64,000 nt of DNA, from NCBI RefSeq assembly GCF_023091745.1, contig NW_026292661.1:1364001-1428000 (forward strand). The letters are read 5' to 3'. The notes beneath the pieces were generated by a model. It was not told the DNA's origin. It made no database searches and saw only the letters and a list, made by a program, of their open reading frames with translations. Below, in pieces: positions 48,163 through 58,757 of the stretch. Position numbers and translations under genes: made by a program. Numbering within the stretch: the first letter of the stretch is position 1; each line of letters begins with the position of its first letter. The DNA comes from Budorcas taxicolor. Its lineage: Eukaryota; Chordata; Mammalia; Artiodactyla; Bovidae.

Positions 48163-50610
48163 TTGAGATGCGACGGGAACGCCGGGAACTCTTTCCCGAC
48201 GAAGCAGGGAAAGGATCCCTCATCTCGAGCTACGAGGCGGAAACGGGGCTCCTCTGGATGTGGGCGGGACCCTCGTGATTCCTCTCGAGTGGAGACGGGT
48301 ATGTCGGGGAACTTCTTGATTTGCACCAAGGGTGTGAAGGACCCTTTCGAAGTTCCAGAGGTGAGGTGTGATCAGCCTCGAGACGCCTCAGCGGAAATGG
48401 GCCTCATCTCGCCTGGAGGGGAGAACCTCCTGGATTTTCTCGAGTTGCGGCAGGTCTTCTCGAGTTGCGACGGGGACCTCAGGGACCCGCTCTGTTGGCC
48501 TCAGGAAAGGCCAGTAGCCATGCGAGTTGCTAGGGGACCTCTCGGGATTCCTCTCCCGTCCATGCCGGGGCCTCAGTCCTTGTGTGGAGTCGGGGCCGGA
48601 ACCTGAGGATTCCTCTCCAGTGTTGCCATGTTTCTTGGGGTGCTTCTGAGTCTCCCCAGGGGAGTCAGGCCTCGTCTCGAGTGGGGGCATGCACGTGCGC
48701 TTTCCTCCCGAGCTGCAGCAGTAGTGTCACGCTTCCTGTCACGTGGATCAAGGGATCTGTGGCTTTCCCTCGAGGCTGTCCCTCGAGGCTTTCCCACGAG
48801 GCTTTCCCACAGGGCTGAGTCACGTGCCACCTTGTTGTGAGTCGATCCTCGGCGTGAAAGACGAGCCGGTGAAGGGAAAAGAGGTTCCTCTGGAATGGAC
48901 TGAGACATCTGGGGGACTCTTGGAATGGTGGCACCACCCTGGAGTTCCTCTCGCCGTTCCTGTTGAGAGGGCCTCCTCTTGAGATGCTTCGGGAACGCCG
49001 GGAACTCATTCCCGACGAAGCAGGGAAAGGATCCCTCATCTCGAGCTACGAGGCGGAAACGGGACTCCTCTGGATGTGGGCGGGACCCTCGTGATTCCTC
49101 TCGAGTGGAGACGGGTAAGTCGGGGAACTTCTTGATTTGCACCAAGGGTGTGAAGGACCCTTTCGAAGGTCCAGAGGTGAGGTGTGACCAGCCTCGAGAC
49201 GCCTCAGCGGAAATGGGCCTCATCTCGCCTGGAGGGGAGAACCTCTTGGATTTTCTCGAGTTGCGGCAGGTCTTCTCGAGTTACGACGGGGACCTCAGGG
49301 ACCCGCTCTGGTGGCCTCAGGAAAGGCCAGTCCCCATGCGAGTTGCTAGGGGACCTCTCGGGATTCCTCTCCCGTCCATGCCGGGGCCTCAGTTCTTGTG
49401 TGGAGTCGGGGACGGAACCTGAGGATTCCTCTCCAGTGTTGCCATGGGTCTTGGGGTGCTTCTGAGTCTCCCCCGGAGAGTCAGGCCTCGTCTCGAGTCG
49501 GGGCATGCACGTGCGCTTTCCTCCCGAGCTGCAGCAGTAGTGTCACGCTTCCTGTCACGTGGATCAAGGGATCTGTGGCTTTCCCTCGAGGCTGTCCCTC
49601 GAGGCTTTCCCACGAGGCTTTCCCACAGGGCTGTGCCACGTGCCACCTTGGTGTGAGTCGATCCTCGGCGTGAAAGACGAGCCGGTGAAGGGAAAAGAGG
49701 TTCCTCTGGAATGGACTGAGACATCTGGGGGACTCTTGGAATGGTGGCACGACCCTGGAGTTCCTCTCGCCGTTCCTGTTGAGAGGGCCTCCTCTTGAGA
49801 TGCGACGGGAACGCCGGGAACTCTTTCCCGACGAAGCAGGGAAAGGATCCCTCATCTCGAGCTACGAGGCGGAAACGGGGCTCCTCTAGATGTGGGCGGG
49901 ACCCTCGTGATTCCTCTCGAGTGGAGACGGCTAGGTCGGGGAACTTCTTGATTTGCACCAAGGGTGTGAAGGACCCTTTCGAAGTTCCAGAGGGGAGGTG
50001 TGATCAGCCTCGAGACGCCTCAGCGGAAATGGGCCTCATCTCGCCTGGAGGGGAGAACCTCCTGGATTTTCTCGAGTTGCGGCAGGTCTTCTCGAGTTAC
50101 GACGGGGACCTCAGGGACCCGCTCTGGTGGCCTCAGGAAAGGCCAGTCCCCATGCGAGTTGCTAGGGGACCTCTCGGGATTCCTCTCCCGTCCATGCCGG
50201 GGCCTCAGTCCTTGTGTGGAGTCGGGGACGGAACCTGAGGATTCCTCTCCAGTGTTGCCATGGATCTTGGGGTGCTTCTGAGTCTCCCCAGGGGAGTCAG
50301 GCCTCGTCTCGAGTGGGGGCATGCACGTGCGCTTTCCTCCCGAGCTGCAGCAGTAGTGTCACGCTTCCTGTCACGTGGATCAAGCCATCTGTGGCTTTCC
50401 CTCGAGGCTGTCCCTCGAGGCTTTCCCACGAGGCTTTCCCACAGGGCTGTGCCACGTGCCACCTTGGTGTGAGTCGATCCTCGGCGTGAAAGACGAGCCG
50501 GTGAAGGGAAAAGAGGTACCTCTGGAATGGACTGAGACATCTGGGGGACTCTTGGAATGGTGGCACGACCCTGGAGTTCCTCTCGCCGTTCCTGTTGAGA
50601 GGGCCTCCTC
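48163..50610 (+). repeat. Monomers M60-M62
   Basis: Monomers start at 48163, 48979 and 49795. M60 has GAGTTGCGACGG, CTGTTGGCC, CCAGTAGCCATG and CCATGTTTCTTGG, and ends with GAGTCACGTG, CTTGTTGTGAG and GCACCACCC. M61 has ATGCTTCGGG, CTCATTCCCG, GGTAAGTCGG, CGAAGGTCCAG, GTGTGACCAG and CCCCCGGAGAG. M62 has CTCCTCTAGATG. M60(3')-M61-M62 recurs 12,227 bp downstream in M75-M77, and M60(3')-M61(5') also in M70-M71. Confidence 0.93.
48987..49003 (+). other. CENP-B-box-like 17-mer in M61
   Basis: The 17-mer CTTCGGGAACGCCGGGA has the exact spacing of the CENP-B box core NTTCGNNNNANNCGGGN. It matches eight of the nine core bases; the central A is C. Most monomers read CGACG here instead of CTTCG and match only six. 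Binding is inference: the missing A is one of the core bases. Confidence 0.45.
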
Positions 50611-53600
50611 TTGAGATGCGACGGGAATGACGGGAACTCTTTCCCGACGAAGCAGGGAAAGGATCCCTCATCTCGAGCTACGAGGCGGATACGGGGCTCC
50701 TCTGGATGTGGGCGGGACCCTCGTGATTCCTCTCGAGTGGAGACGGGTATGTCGGGGAACTTCTTGATTTGCACCAAGGGTGTGAAGGACCCTTTCGAAG
50801 TTCCAGAGGTGAGGTGTGATCAGCCTGGAGACGCCTCAGCGGAAATGGGCCTCATCTCGCCTGGAGGGGAGAACCTCCTGGATTTTCTCGAGTTGCGGCA
50901 GGTCTTCTCGAGTTACGACGGGGACCTCAGGGACCCGCTCTGGTGGCCTCAGGAAAGGCCAGTCCCCATGCGAGTTGCTAGGGGACCTCTCGGGATTCCT
51001 CTCCCGTCCATGCCGGGGCCTCAGTCCTTGTGTGGAGTCGGGGCCGGAACCTGAGGATTCCTCTCCAGTGTTGCCATGGATCTTGGGGTGCTTCTGAGTC
51101 TCACCAGGGGAAACAGGCCTCGTCTCGAGTGGGGGCATGCACGTGCGCTTTCCTCCCGAGCTGCAGCAGTAGTGTCACGCTTCCTGTCACGTGGATCAAG
51201 GGATCTGTGGCTTTCCCTCGAGGCTGTCCCTCGAGGCTTTCCCACGAGGCTTTCCCACAGGGCTGTGCCACGTGCCACCTTGGTGTGAGTCGATCCTCGG
51301 CGTGAAAGACGAGCCGGTGAAGGGAAAAGAGGTTCGTCTGGAATGGACTGAGATATCTGGGGGACTCTTGGAATGGTGGCACGACCCTGGAGTTCCTCTC
51401 GCCGTTCCTGTTGAGAGGGCCTCCTCTTGAGATGCGACGGGAACGCCGGGAACTCTTTCCCGACGAAGCAGGGAAAGGATCCCTCATCTCGAGCTACGAG
51501 GAGGAAACGGGGCTCCTCTGGATGTGGGCGGGACCCTCGTGATTCCTCTCGAGTGGAGACGGGTATGTCGGGGAACTTCTTGATTTGCACCAAGGGTGTG
51601 AAGGACCCTTTCGAAGTTCCAGAGGGGAGGTGTGATCAGCCTCGAGACGCCTCAGCGGAAATGGGCCTCATCTCGCCTGGAGGGGAGAACCTCCTGGATT
51701 TTCTCGAGTTGCGGCAGGTCTTCTCGAGTTACGACGGGGACCTCAGGGACCCGCTCTGGTGGCCTCAGGAAAGGCCAGTCCCCATGCGAGTTGCTAGGGG
51801 ACCTCTCGGGATTCCTCTCCCGTCCATGCCGGGGCCTCAGTCCTTGTGTGGAGTCGGGGCCGGAACCTGAGGATTCCTCTCCAGTGTTGCCATGGATCTT
51901 GGGGTGCTTCTGAGTCTCCCCAGGGGAGTCAGGCCTCGTCTCGAGTGGGGGCATGCACGTGCGCTTTCCTCCCGAGGTGCAGCAGTAGTGTCACGCTTCC
52001 TGTCACGTGGATCAAGGGATCTGTGGCTTTCCCTCGAGGCTGTCCCTCGAGGCTTTCCCACGAGGCTTTCCCACAGGGCTGTGCCACGTGCCACCTTGGT
52101 GTGAGTCGATCCTCGGCGTGAAAGACGAGCCGGTGAAGGGAAAAGAGGTTCCTCTGGAATGGACTGAGACATCTGGGGGACTCTTGGAATGGTGGCACGA
52201 CCCTGGAGTTCCTCTCGCCGTTCCTGTTGAGAGGGCCTCCTCTTGAGATGCGACGGGAACGCCGGGAACTCTTTCCCGACGAAGCAGGGAAAGGATCCCT
52301 CATCTCGAGCTACGAGGCGGAAACGGGGCTCCTCTGGATGTGGGCGGGACCCTCGTGATTCCTCTCGAGTGGAGACGGCTAGGTCGGGGAACTTCTTGAT
52401 TTGCACCAAGGGTGTGAAGGACCCTTTCGAAGTTCCAGAGGGGAGGTGTGATCAGCCTCGAGATGCCTCAGCGGAAATGGGCCTCATCTCGCCTGGAGGG
52501 GAGAACCTCCTGGATTTTCTCGAGTTGCGGCAGGTCTTCTCGAGTTACGACGGGGACCTCAGGGACCCGCTCTGGTGGCCGCAGGAAAGGCCAGTCCCCA
52601 TGGCAGTTGCTAGGGGACCTCTCGGGATTCCTCTCCCGTCCATGCCGGGGCCTCAGTCCTTGTGTGGAGTCGGGGCTGGAACCTGAGGATTCCTCTCCAG
52701 TGTTGCCATGGATCTTGGGGTGCTTCTGAGTCTCCCCAGGGGAGTCAGGCCTCGTCTCGAGTGGTGGCATGCACGTGCGCTTTCCTCCCGAGCTGCAGCA
52801 GTAGTGTCACGCTTCCTGTCACGTGGATCAAGGGATCTGTGGCTTTCCCTCGAGGCTGTCCCTCGAGGCTTTCCCACAGGGCTGTGCCACGTGCCACCTT
52901 GGTGTGAGTCGATCCTCGGCGTGAAAGACGAGCCGGTGAAGGGAAAAGAGGTTCCTCTGGAATGGACTGAGACATCTGGGGGACTCTTGGAATGGTGGCA
53001 CGACCCTGGAGTTCCTCTCGCCGTTCCTGTTGAGAGGGCCTCCTCTTGAGATGCGACGGGAATGACGGGAACTCTTTCCCGACGAAGCAGGGAAAGGATC
53101 CCTCATCTCGAGCTACGAGGCGGAAACGGGGCTCCTCTGGATGTGGGCGGGACCCTCGTGATTCCTCTCGAGTGGAGACGGGTATGTCGGGGAACTTCTT
53201 GATTTGCACCAAGGGTGTGAAGGACCCTTTCGAAGTTCCAGAGGTGAGGTGTGATCAGCCTCGAGACGCCTCAGCGGAAATGGGCCTCATCTCGCCTGGA
53301 GGGGAGAACCTCCAGGATTTTCTCGAGTTGCGGCAGGTCTTCTCGAGTTACGACGGGGACCTCAGGGACCCGCTCTGGTGGCCTCAGGAAAGGCCAGTCC
53401 CCATGCGAGTTGCTAGGGGACCTCTCGGGATTCCTCTCCCGTCCATGCCGGGGCCTCAGTCCTTGTGTGGAGTCGGGGACGGAACCTGAGTGTTCCTCTC
53501 CAGTGTTGCCATGGATCTTGGGGTGCTTCTGAGTCTCCCCAGGGGAGTCAGGCCTCGTCTCGAGTGGGGGCATGCACGTGCGCTTTCCTCCCGAGCTGCA

Positions 53601-53861
53601 GCAGTAGTGTCACGCTTCCTGTCACGTGGATCAAGCCATCTGTGGCTTTCCCTCGAGGCTGTCCCTCGAGGCTTTCCCACGAGGCTTTCCCACAGGGCTG
53701 TGCCACGTGCCACCTTGGTGTGAGTCGATCCTCGGCGTGAAAGACGAGCCGGTGAAGGGAAAAGAGGTTCCTCTGGAATGGACTGAGACATCTGGGGGAC
53801 TCTTGGAATGGTGGCACGACCCTGGAGTTCCTCTCGCCGTTCCTGTTGAGAGGGCCTCCTC
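50611..53861 (+). repeat. Monomers M63-M66: block F, copy 2
   Basis: Monomers start at 50611, 51427, 52243 and 53046. They repeat M53-M56 in order, including the 803-bp monomer (M65). Differences: GCGGATACGG and CAGCCTGGAG in M63; C rather than A at 434 in M64; GAGGTGCAGC in M64 (loss of the PstI site, as in M21); GAGATGCCTC and a normal GTTGCGGCAGG in M65; CC at 591-592 in M66. Confidence 0.94.
52842..52880 (+). repeat. Contracted 13-bp mini-repeat (three copies) in M65
   Basis: This is the same contraction as in M55, located exactly 8,147 bp downstream within block F copy 2, so it was inherited by duplication. Confidence 0.93.
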
Positions 53862-56800
53862 TTGAGATGCGACGGGAACGCCGGGAACTCTTTCCCGACG
53901 AAGCAGGGAAAGGATCCCTCATCTCGAGCTACGAGGCGGAAACGGGGCTCCTCTGGATGTGGGCGGGACCCTCGTGATTCCTCTCGAGTGGAGACGGGTA
54001 TGTCGGGGAACTTCTTGATTTGCACCAAGGGTGTGAAGGACCCTTTCGAAGTTCCAGAGGTGAGGTGTGATCAGCCTCGAGACGCCTCAGCGGAAATGGG
54101 CCTCATCTCGCCTGGAGGGGAGAACCTCCTGGATTTTCTCGAGTTGCGGCAGGTCTTCTCGAGTTACGACGGGGACCTCAGGGACCCGCTCTGGTGGCCT
54201 CAGGAAAGGCCAGTCCCCATGCGAGTTGCTAGGGGACCTCTCGGGATTCCTCTCCCGTCCATGCCGGGGCCTCAGTCCTTGTGTGGAGTCGGGGCCGGAA
54301 CCTGAGGATTCCTCTCCAGTGTTGCCATGGATCTTGGGGTGCTTCTGAGTCTCCCCAGGGGAGTCAGGCCTCGTCTCGAGTGGGGGCATGCACGTGCGCT
54401 TTCCTCCCGAGCTGCAGCAGTAGTGTCACGCTTCCTGTCACGTGGATCAAGGGATCTGTGGCTTTCCCTCGAGGCTGTCCCTCGAGGCTTTCCCACGAGG
54501 CTTTCCCACAGGGCTGTGCCACGTGCCACCTTGGTGTGAGTCGATCCTCGGCGTGAAAGACGAGCCGGTGAAGGGAAAAGAGGTTCCTCTGGAATGGACT
54601 GAGACATCTGGGGGACTCTTGGAATGGTGGCACGACCCTGGAGTTCCTCTCGCCGTTCCTGTTGAGAGGGCCTCCACTTGAGATGCGAAGGGAACGCCGG
54701 GAACTCTTTCCCGACGAAGCAGGGAAAGGATCCCTCATCTCGAGCTACGAGGCGGAAACGGGGCTCCTCTGGATGTGGGCGGGACCCTCGTGATTCCTCT
54801 CGAGTGGAGACGGGTATGTCGGGGAACTTCTTGATTTGCACCAAGGGTGTGAAGGACCCTTTCGAAGTTCCAGAGGTGAGGTGTGATCAGCCTCGAGACG
54901 CCTCAGCGGAAATGGGCCTCATCTCGCCTGGAGGGGAGAACCTCCTGGATTTTCTCGAGTTGCGGCAGGTCTTCTCGAGTTACGACGGGGACCTCAGGGA
55001 CCCGCTCTGGTGGCCTCAGGAAAGGCCAGTCCCCATGCGAGTTGCTAGGGGACCTCTCGGGATTCCTCTCCCGTCCATGCCGGGGCCTCAGTCCTTGTGT
55101 GGAGTCAGGGACGGAACCTGAGTGTTCCTCTCCAGTGTTGCCATGGATCTTGGGGTGCTTCTGAGTCTCCCCAGGGGAGTCAGGCCTCGTCTCGAGTGGG
55201 GGCATGCACGTGCGCTTTCCTCCCGAGCTGCAGCAGTAGTGTCACGCTTCCTGTCACGTGGATCAAGCCATCTGTGGCTTTCCCTCGAGGCTGTCCCTCG
55301 AGGCTTTCCCACGAGGCTTTCCCACAGGGCTGTGCCACGTGCCACCTTGGTGTGAGTCGATCCTCGGCGTGAAAGACGAGCCGGTGAAGGGAAAAGAGGT
55401 TCCTCTGGAATGGACTGAGACATCTGGGGGACTCTTGGAATGGTGGCACGACCCTGGAGTTCCTCTCGCCGTTCCTGTTGAGAGGGCCTCCTCTTGAGAT
55501 GCGACGGGAACGCCGGGAACTCTTTCCCGACGAAGCAGGGAAAGGATCCCTCATCTCGAGCTACGAGGCGGAAACGGGGCTCCTCTGGATGTGGGCGGGA
55601 CCCTCGTGATTCCTCTCGAGTGGAGACGGGTATGTCGGGGAACTTCTTGATTTGCACCAAGGGTGTGAAGGACCCTTTCGAAGTTCCAGAGGTGAGGTGT
55701 GATCAGCCTCGAGACGCCTCAGCGGAAATGGGCCTCATCTCGCCTGGAGGGGAGAACCTCCTGGATTTTCTCGAGTTGCGGCAGGTCTTCTCGAGTTACG
55801 ACGGGGACCTCAGGGACCCGCTCTGGTGGCCTCAGGAAAGGCCAGTCCCCATGCGAGTTGCTAGGGGACCTCTCGGGATTCCTCTCCCGTCCATGCCGGG
55901 GCCTCAGTCCTTGTGTGGAGTCGGGGCCGGAACCTGAGGATTCCTCTCCAGTGTTGCCATGGATCTTGGGGTGCTTCTGAGTCTCCCCAGGGGAGTCAGG
56001 CCTCGTCTCGAGTGGGGGCATGCACGTGCGCTTTCCTCCCGAGCTGCAGCAGTAGTGTCACGCTTCCTGTCACGTGGATCAAGGGATCTGTGGCTTTCCC
56101 TCGAGGCTGTCCCTCGAGGCTTTCCCACGAGGCTTTCCCACAGGGCTGTGCCACGTGCCACCTTGGTGTGAGTCGATCCTCGGCGTGAAAGACGAGCCGG
56201 TGAAGGGAAAAGAGGTTCCTCTGGAATGGACTGAGACATCTGGGGGACTCTTGGAATGGTGGCACGACCCTGGAGTTCCTCTCGCCGTTCCTGTTGAGAG
56301 GGCCTCCTCTTGAGATGCGACGGGAATGCCGGGAACTCTTTCCCGACGAAGCAGGGAAAGGATCCCTCATCTCGAGCTACGAGGCGGAAACGGGGCTCCT
56401 CTGGATGTGGGCGGGACCCTCATGATTCCTCTCGAGTGGAGACGGCTAGGTCGGGGAACTTCTTGAATTGCACCAAGGGTGTGAAGGACCCTTTCGAAGT
56501 TCCAGAGGTGAGGTGTGATCAGCCTCGAGACGCCTCAGCGGAAATGGGCCTCATCTCGCCTGGAGGGGAGAACCTCCTGGATTTTCTCGAGTTGCGGCAG
56601 GTCTTCTCGAGTTGCGACGGGGACCTCAGGGACCCGCTCTGTTGGCCTCAGGAAAGGCCAGTAGCCATGCGAGTTGCTAGGGGACCTCTCGGGATTCCTC
56701 TCCCGTCCATGCCGGGGCCTCAGTCCTTGTGTGGAGTCGGGGCCGGAACCTGAGGATTCCTCTCCAGTGTTGCCATGTTTCTTGGGGTGCTTCTGAGTCT

Positions 56801-57125
56801 CCCCAGGGGAGTCAGGCCTCGTCTCGAGTGGGGGCATGCACGTGCGCTTTCCTCCTGAGCTGCAGCAGTAGTGTCACGCTTCCTGTCACGTGGATCAAGG
56901 GATCTGTGGCTTTCCCTCGAGGCTGTCCCTCGAGGCTTTCCCACGAGGCTTTCCCACAGGGCTGAGTCACGTGCCACCTTGTTGTGAGTCGATCCTCGGC
57001 GTGAAAGACGAGCCGGTGAAGGGAAAAGAGGTTCCTCTGGAATGGACTGAGACATCTGGGGGACTCTTGGAATGGTGGCACCACCCTGGAGTTCCTCTCG
57101 CCGTTCCTGTTGAGAGGGCCTCCTC
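53862..57125 (+). repeat. Monomers M67-M70: block G, copy 1
   Basis: Monomers start at 53862, 54678, 55494 and 56310. The M67/M68 junction reads CCTCCACTTGAG. M68 has GCGAAGGGAACG and GTCAGGGACGG with CTGAGTGTTCC. M69 is close to the right-domain consensus. M70 has CCTCATGATTCC, CTTGAATTGC, GAGTTGCGACGG, CTGTTGGCC and CCATGTTTC. From the end of M67 the series recurs 4,080 bp downstream as M73-M75. M70 has a private CTCCTGAGCTG. Confidence 0.93.
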
Positions 57126-57133
57126 TTGAGATG

Positions 57134-57150
57134 CTTCGGGAACGCCGGGA
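57134..57150 (+). other. CENP-B-box-like 17-mer in M71
   Basis: Same 17-mer as in M61, with TTCG and CGGG at the right spacing and C in place of the core A. Confidence 0.45.
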
Positions 57151-57949
57151 ACTCATTCCCGACGAAGCAGGGAAAGGATCCCTCATCTCGAGCTACGAGG
57201 CGGAAACGGGACTCCTCTGGATGTGGGCGGGACCCTCGTGATTCCTCTCGAGTGGAGACGGGTAAGTCGGGGAACTTCTTGATTTGCACCAAGGGTGTGA
57301 AGGACCCTTTCGAATTTCCAGAGGGGAGGTGTGATCAGCCTTGAGACGCCTCAGCGGAAATGGGCCTCATCTCGCCTGGAGGGGAGAACCTCCTGGATTT
57401 TCTCGAGTTGCGGCAGGTCTTCTCGAGTTACGACGGGGACCTCAGGGACCCGCTCTGGTGGCCTCAGGAAAGGCCAGTCCCCATGCGAGTTGCTAGGGGA
57501 CCTCTCGGGATTCCTCTCCCGTCCATGCCGGGGCCTCAGTCCTTGTGTGGAGTCGGGGCCGGAACCTGAGGATTCCTCTCCAGTGTTGCCATGTTTCTTG
57601 GGGTGCTTCTGAGTCTCCCCAGGGGAGTCAGGCCTCGTCTCGAGTGGGGGCATGCACGTGCGCTTTCCTCCCGAGCTGCAGCAGTAGTGTCACGCTTCCT
57701 GTCACGTGGATCAAGGGATCTGTGGCTTTCCCTCGAGGCTGTCCCTCGAGGCTTTCCCACGAGGCTTTCCCACAGGGCTGAGCCACGTGCCACCTTGGTG
57801 TGAGTCGATCCTCGGCGTGAAAGACGAGCCGGTGAAGGGAAAAGAGGTTTCTCTGGAATGGACTGAGACATCTGGGGGACTCTTGGAATGGTGGCACGAC
57901 CCTGGAGTTCCTCTCGCCGTTCCTGTTGAGAGGGCCTCCTCTTGAGATG

Positions 57950-57966
57950 CTTCGGGAACGCCGGGA
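57950..57966 (+). other. CENP-B-box-like 17-mer in M72
   Basis: Same 17-mer as in M61, here in the monomer directly after M71, so two sites lie 816 bp apart. Confidence 0.45.
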
Positions 57967-58757
57967 ACTCATTCCCGACGAAGCAGGGAAAGGATCCCTC
58001 ATCTCGAGCTACGAGGCGGAAACGGGACTCCTCTGGATGTGGGCGGGACCCTCGTGATTCCTCTCGAGTGGAGACGGGTAAGTCGGGGAACTTCTTGATT
58101 TGCACCAAGGGTGTGAAGGACCCTTTCGAAGGTCCAGAGGTGAGGTGTGACCAGCCTCGAGACGCCTCAGCGGAAATGGGCCTCATCTCGCCTGGAGGGG
58201 AGAACCTCTTGGATTTTCTCGAGTTGCGGCAGGTCTTCTCGAGTTACGACGGGGACCTCAGGGACCCGCTCTGGTGGCCTCAGGAAAGGCCAGTCCCCAT
58301 GCGAGTTGCTAGGGGACCTCTCGGGATTCCTCTCCCGTCCATGCCGGGGCCTCAGTTCTTGTGTGGATTCGGGGACGGAACCTGAGGATTCCTCTCCAGT
58401 GTTGCCATGGGTCTTGGGGTGCTTCTGAGTCTCCCCCGAAGAGTCAGGCCTCCTCTCGAGTCGGGGCATGCACGTGCGCTTTCCTCCCGAGCTGCAGCAG
58501 TAGTGTCACGCTTCCTGTCACGTGGATCAAGGGATCTGTGGCTTTCCCTCGAGGCTGTCCCTCGAGGCTTTCCCACGAGGCTTTCCCACAGGGCTGTGCC
58601 ACGTGCCACCTTGGTGTGAGTCGATCCTCGGCGTGAAAGACGAGCCGGTGAAGGGAAAAGAGGTTCCTCTGGAATGGACTGAGACATCTGGGGGACTCTT
58701 GGAATGGTGGCACGACCCTGGAGTTCCTCTCGCCGTTCCTGTTGAGAGGGCCTCCAC

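Larger units (their letters stand above)
57126..58757 (+). repeat. Monomers M71-M72
   Basis: Monomers start at 57126 and 57942. Both start with ATGCTTCGGG and CTCATTCCCG like M61. M71 then switches at about 57311 to TTTCGAATTTCCAG, GAGGGGAGG and GCCTTGAGACGCC, all shared with M78, and has CCATGTTTCTTGG. M72 resembles M61 and M76 but has private GTGGATTCGG, CCCCGAAGAG and GCCTCCTCTCGAG. The run from about 57311 onward repeats 5,712 bp (seven monomers) downstream in M78-M79. Confidence 0.93.

Noticed and set aside
48163..57125. A second full ten-monomer repeat covering M57-M62 and M67-M72
   Set aside because: M60(3')-M61(5') and M70(3')-M71(5') do match at +8,147 bp, but M57-M59 and M67-M69 differ at offset 434 and elsewhere. 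I therefore limit the clear ten-monomer match to M53-M56 and M63-M66.
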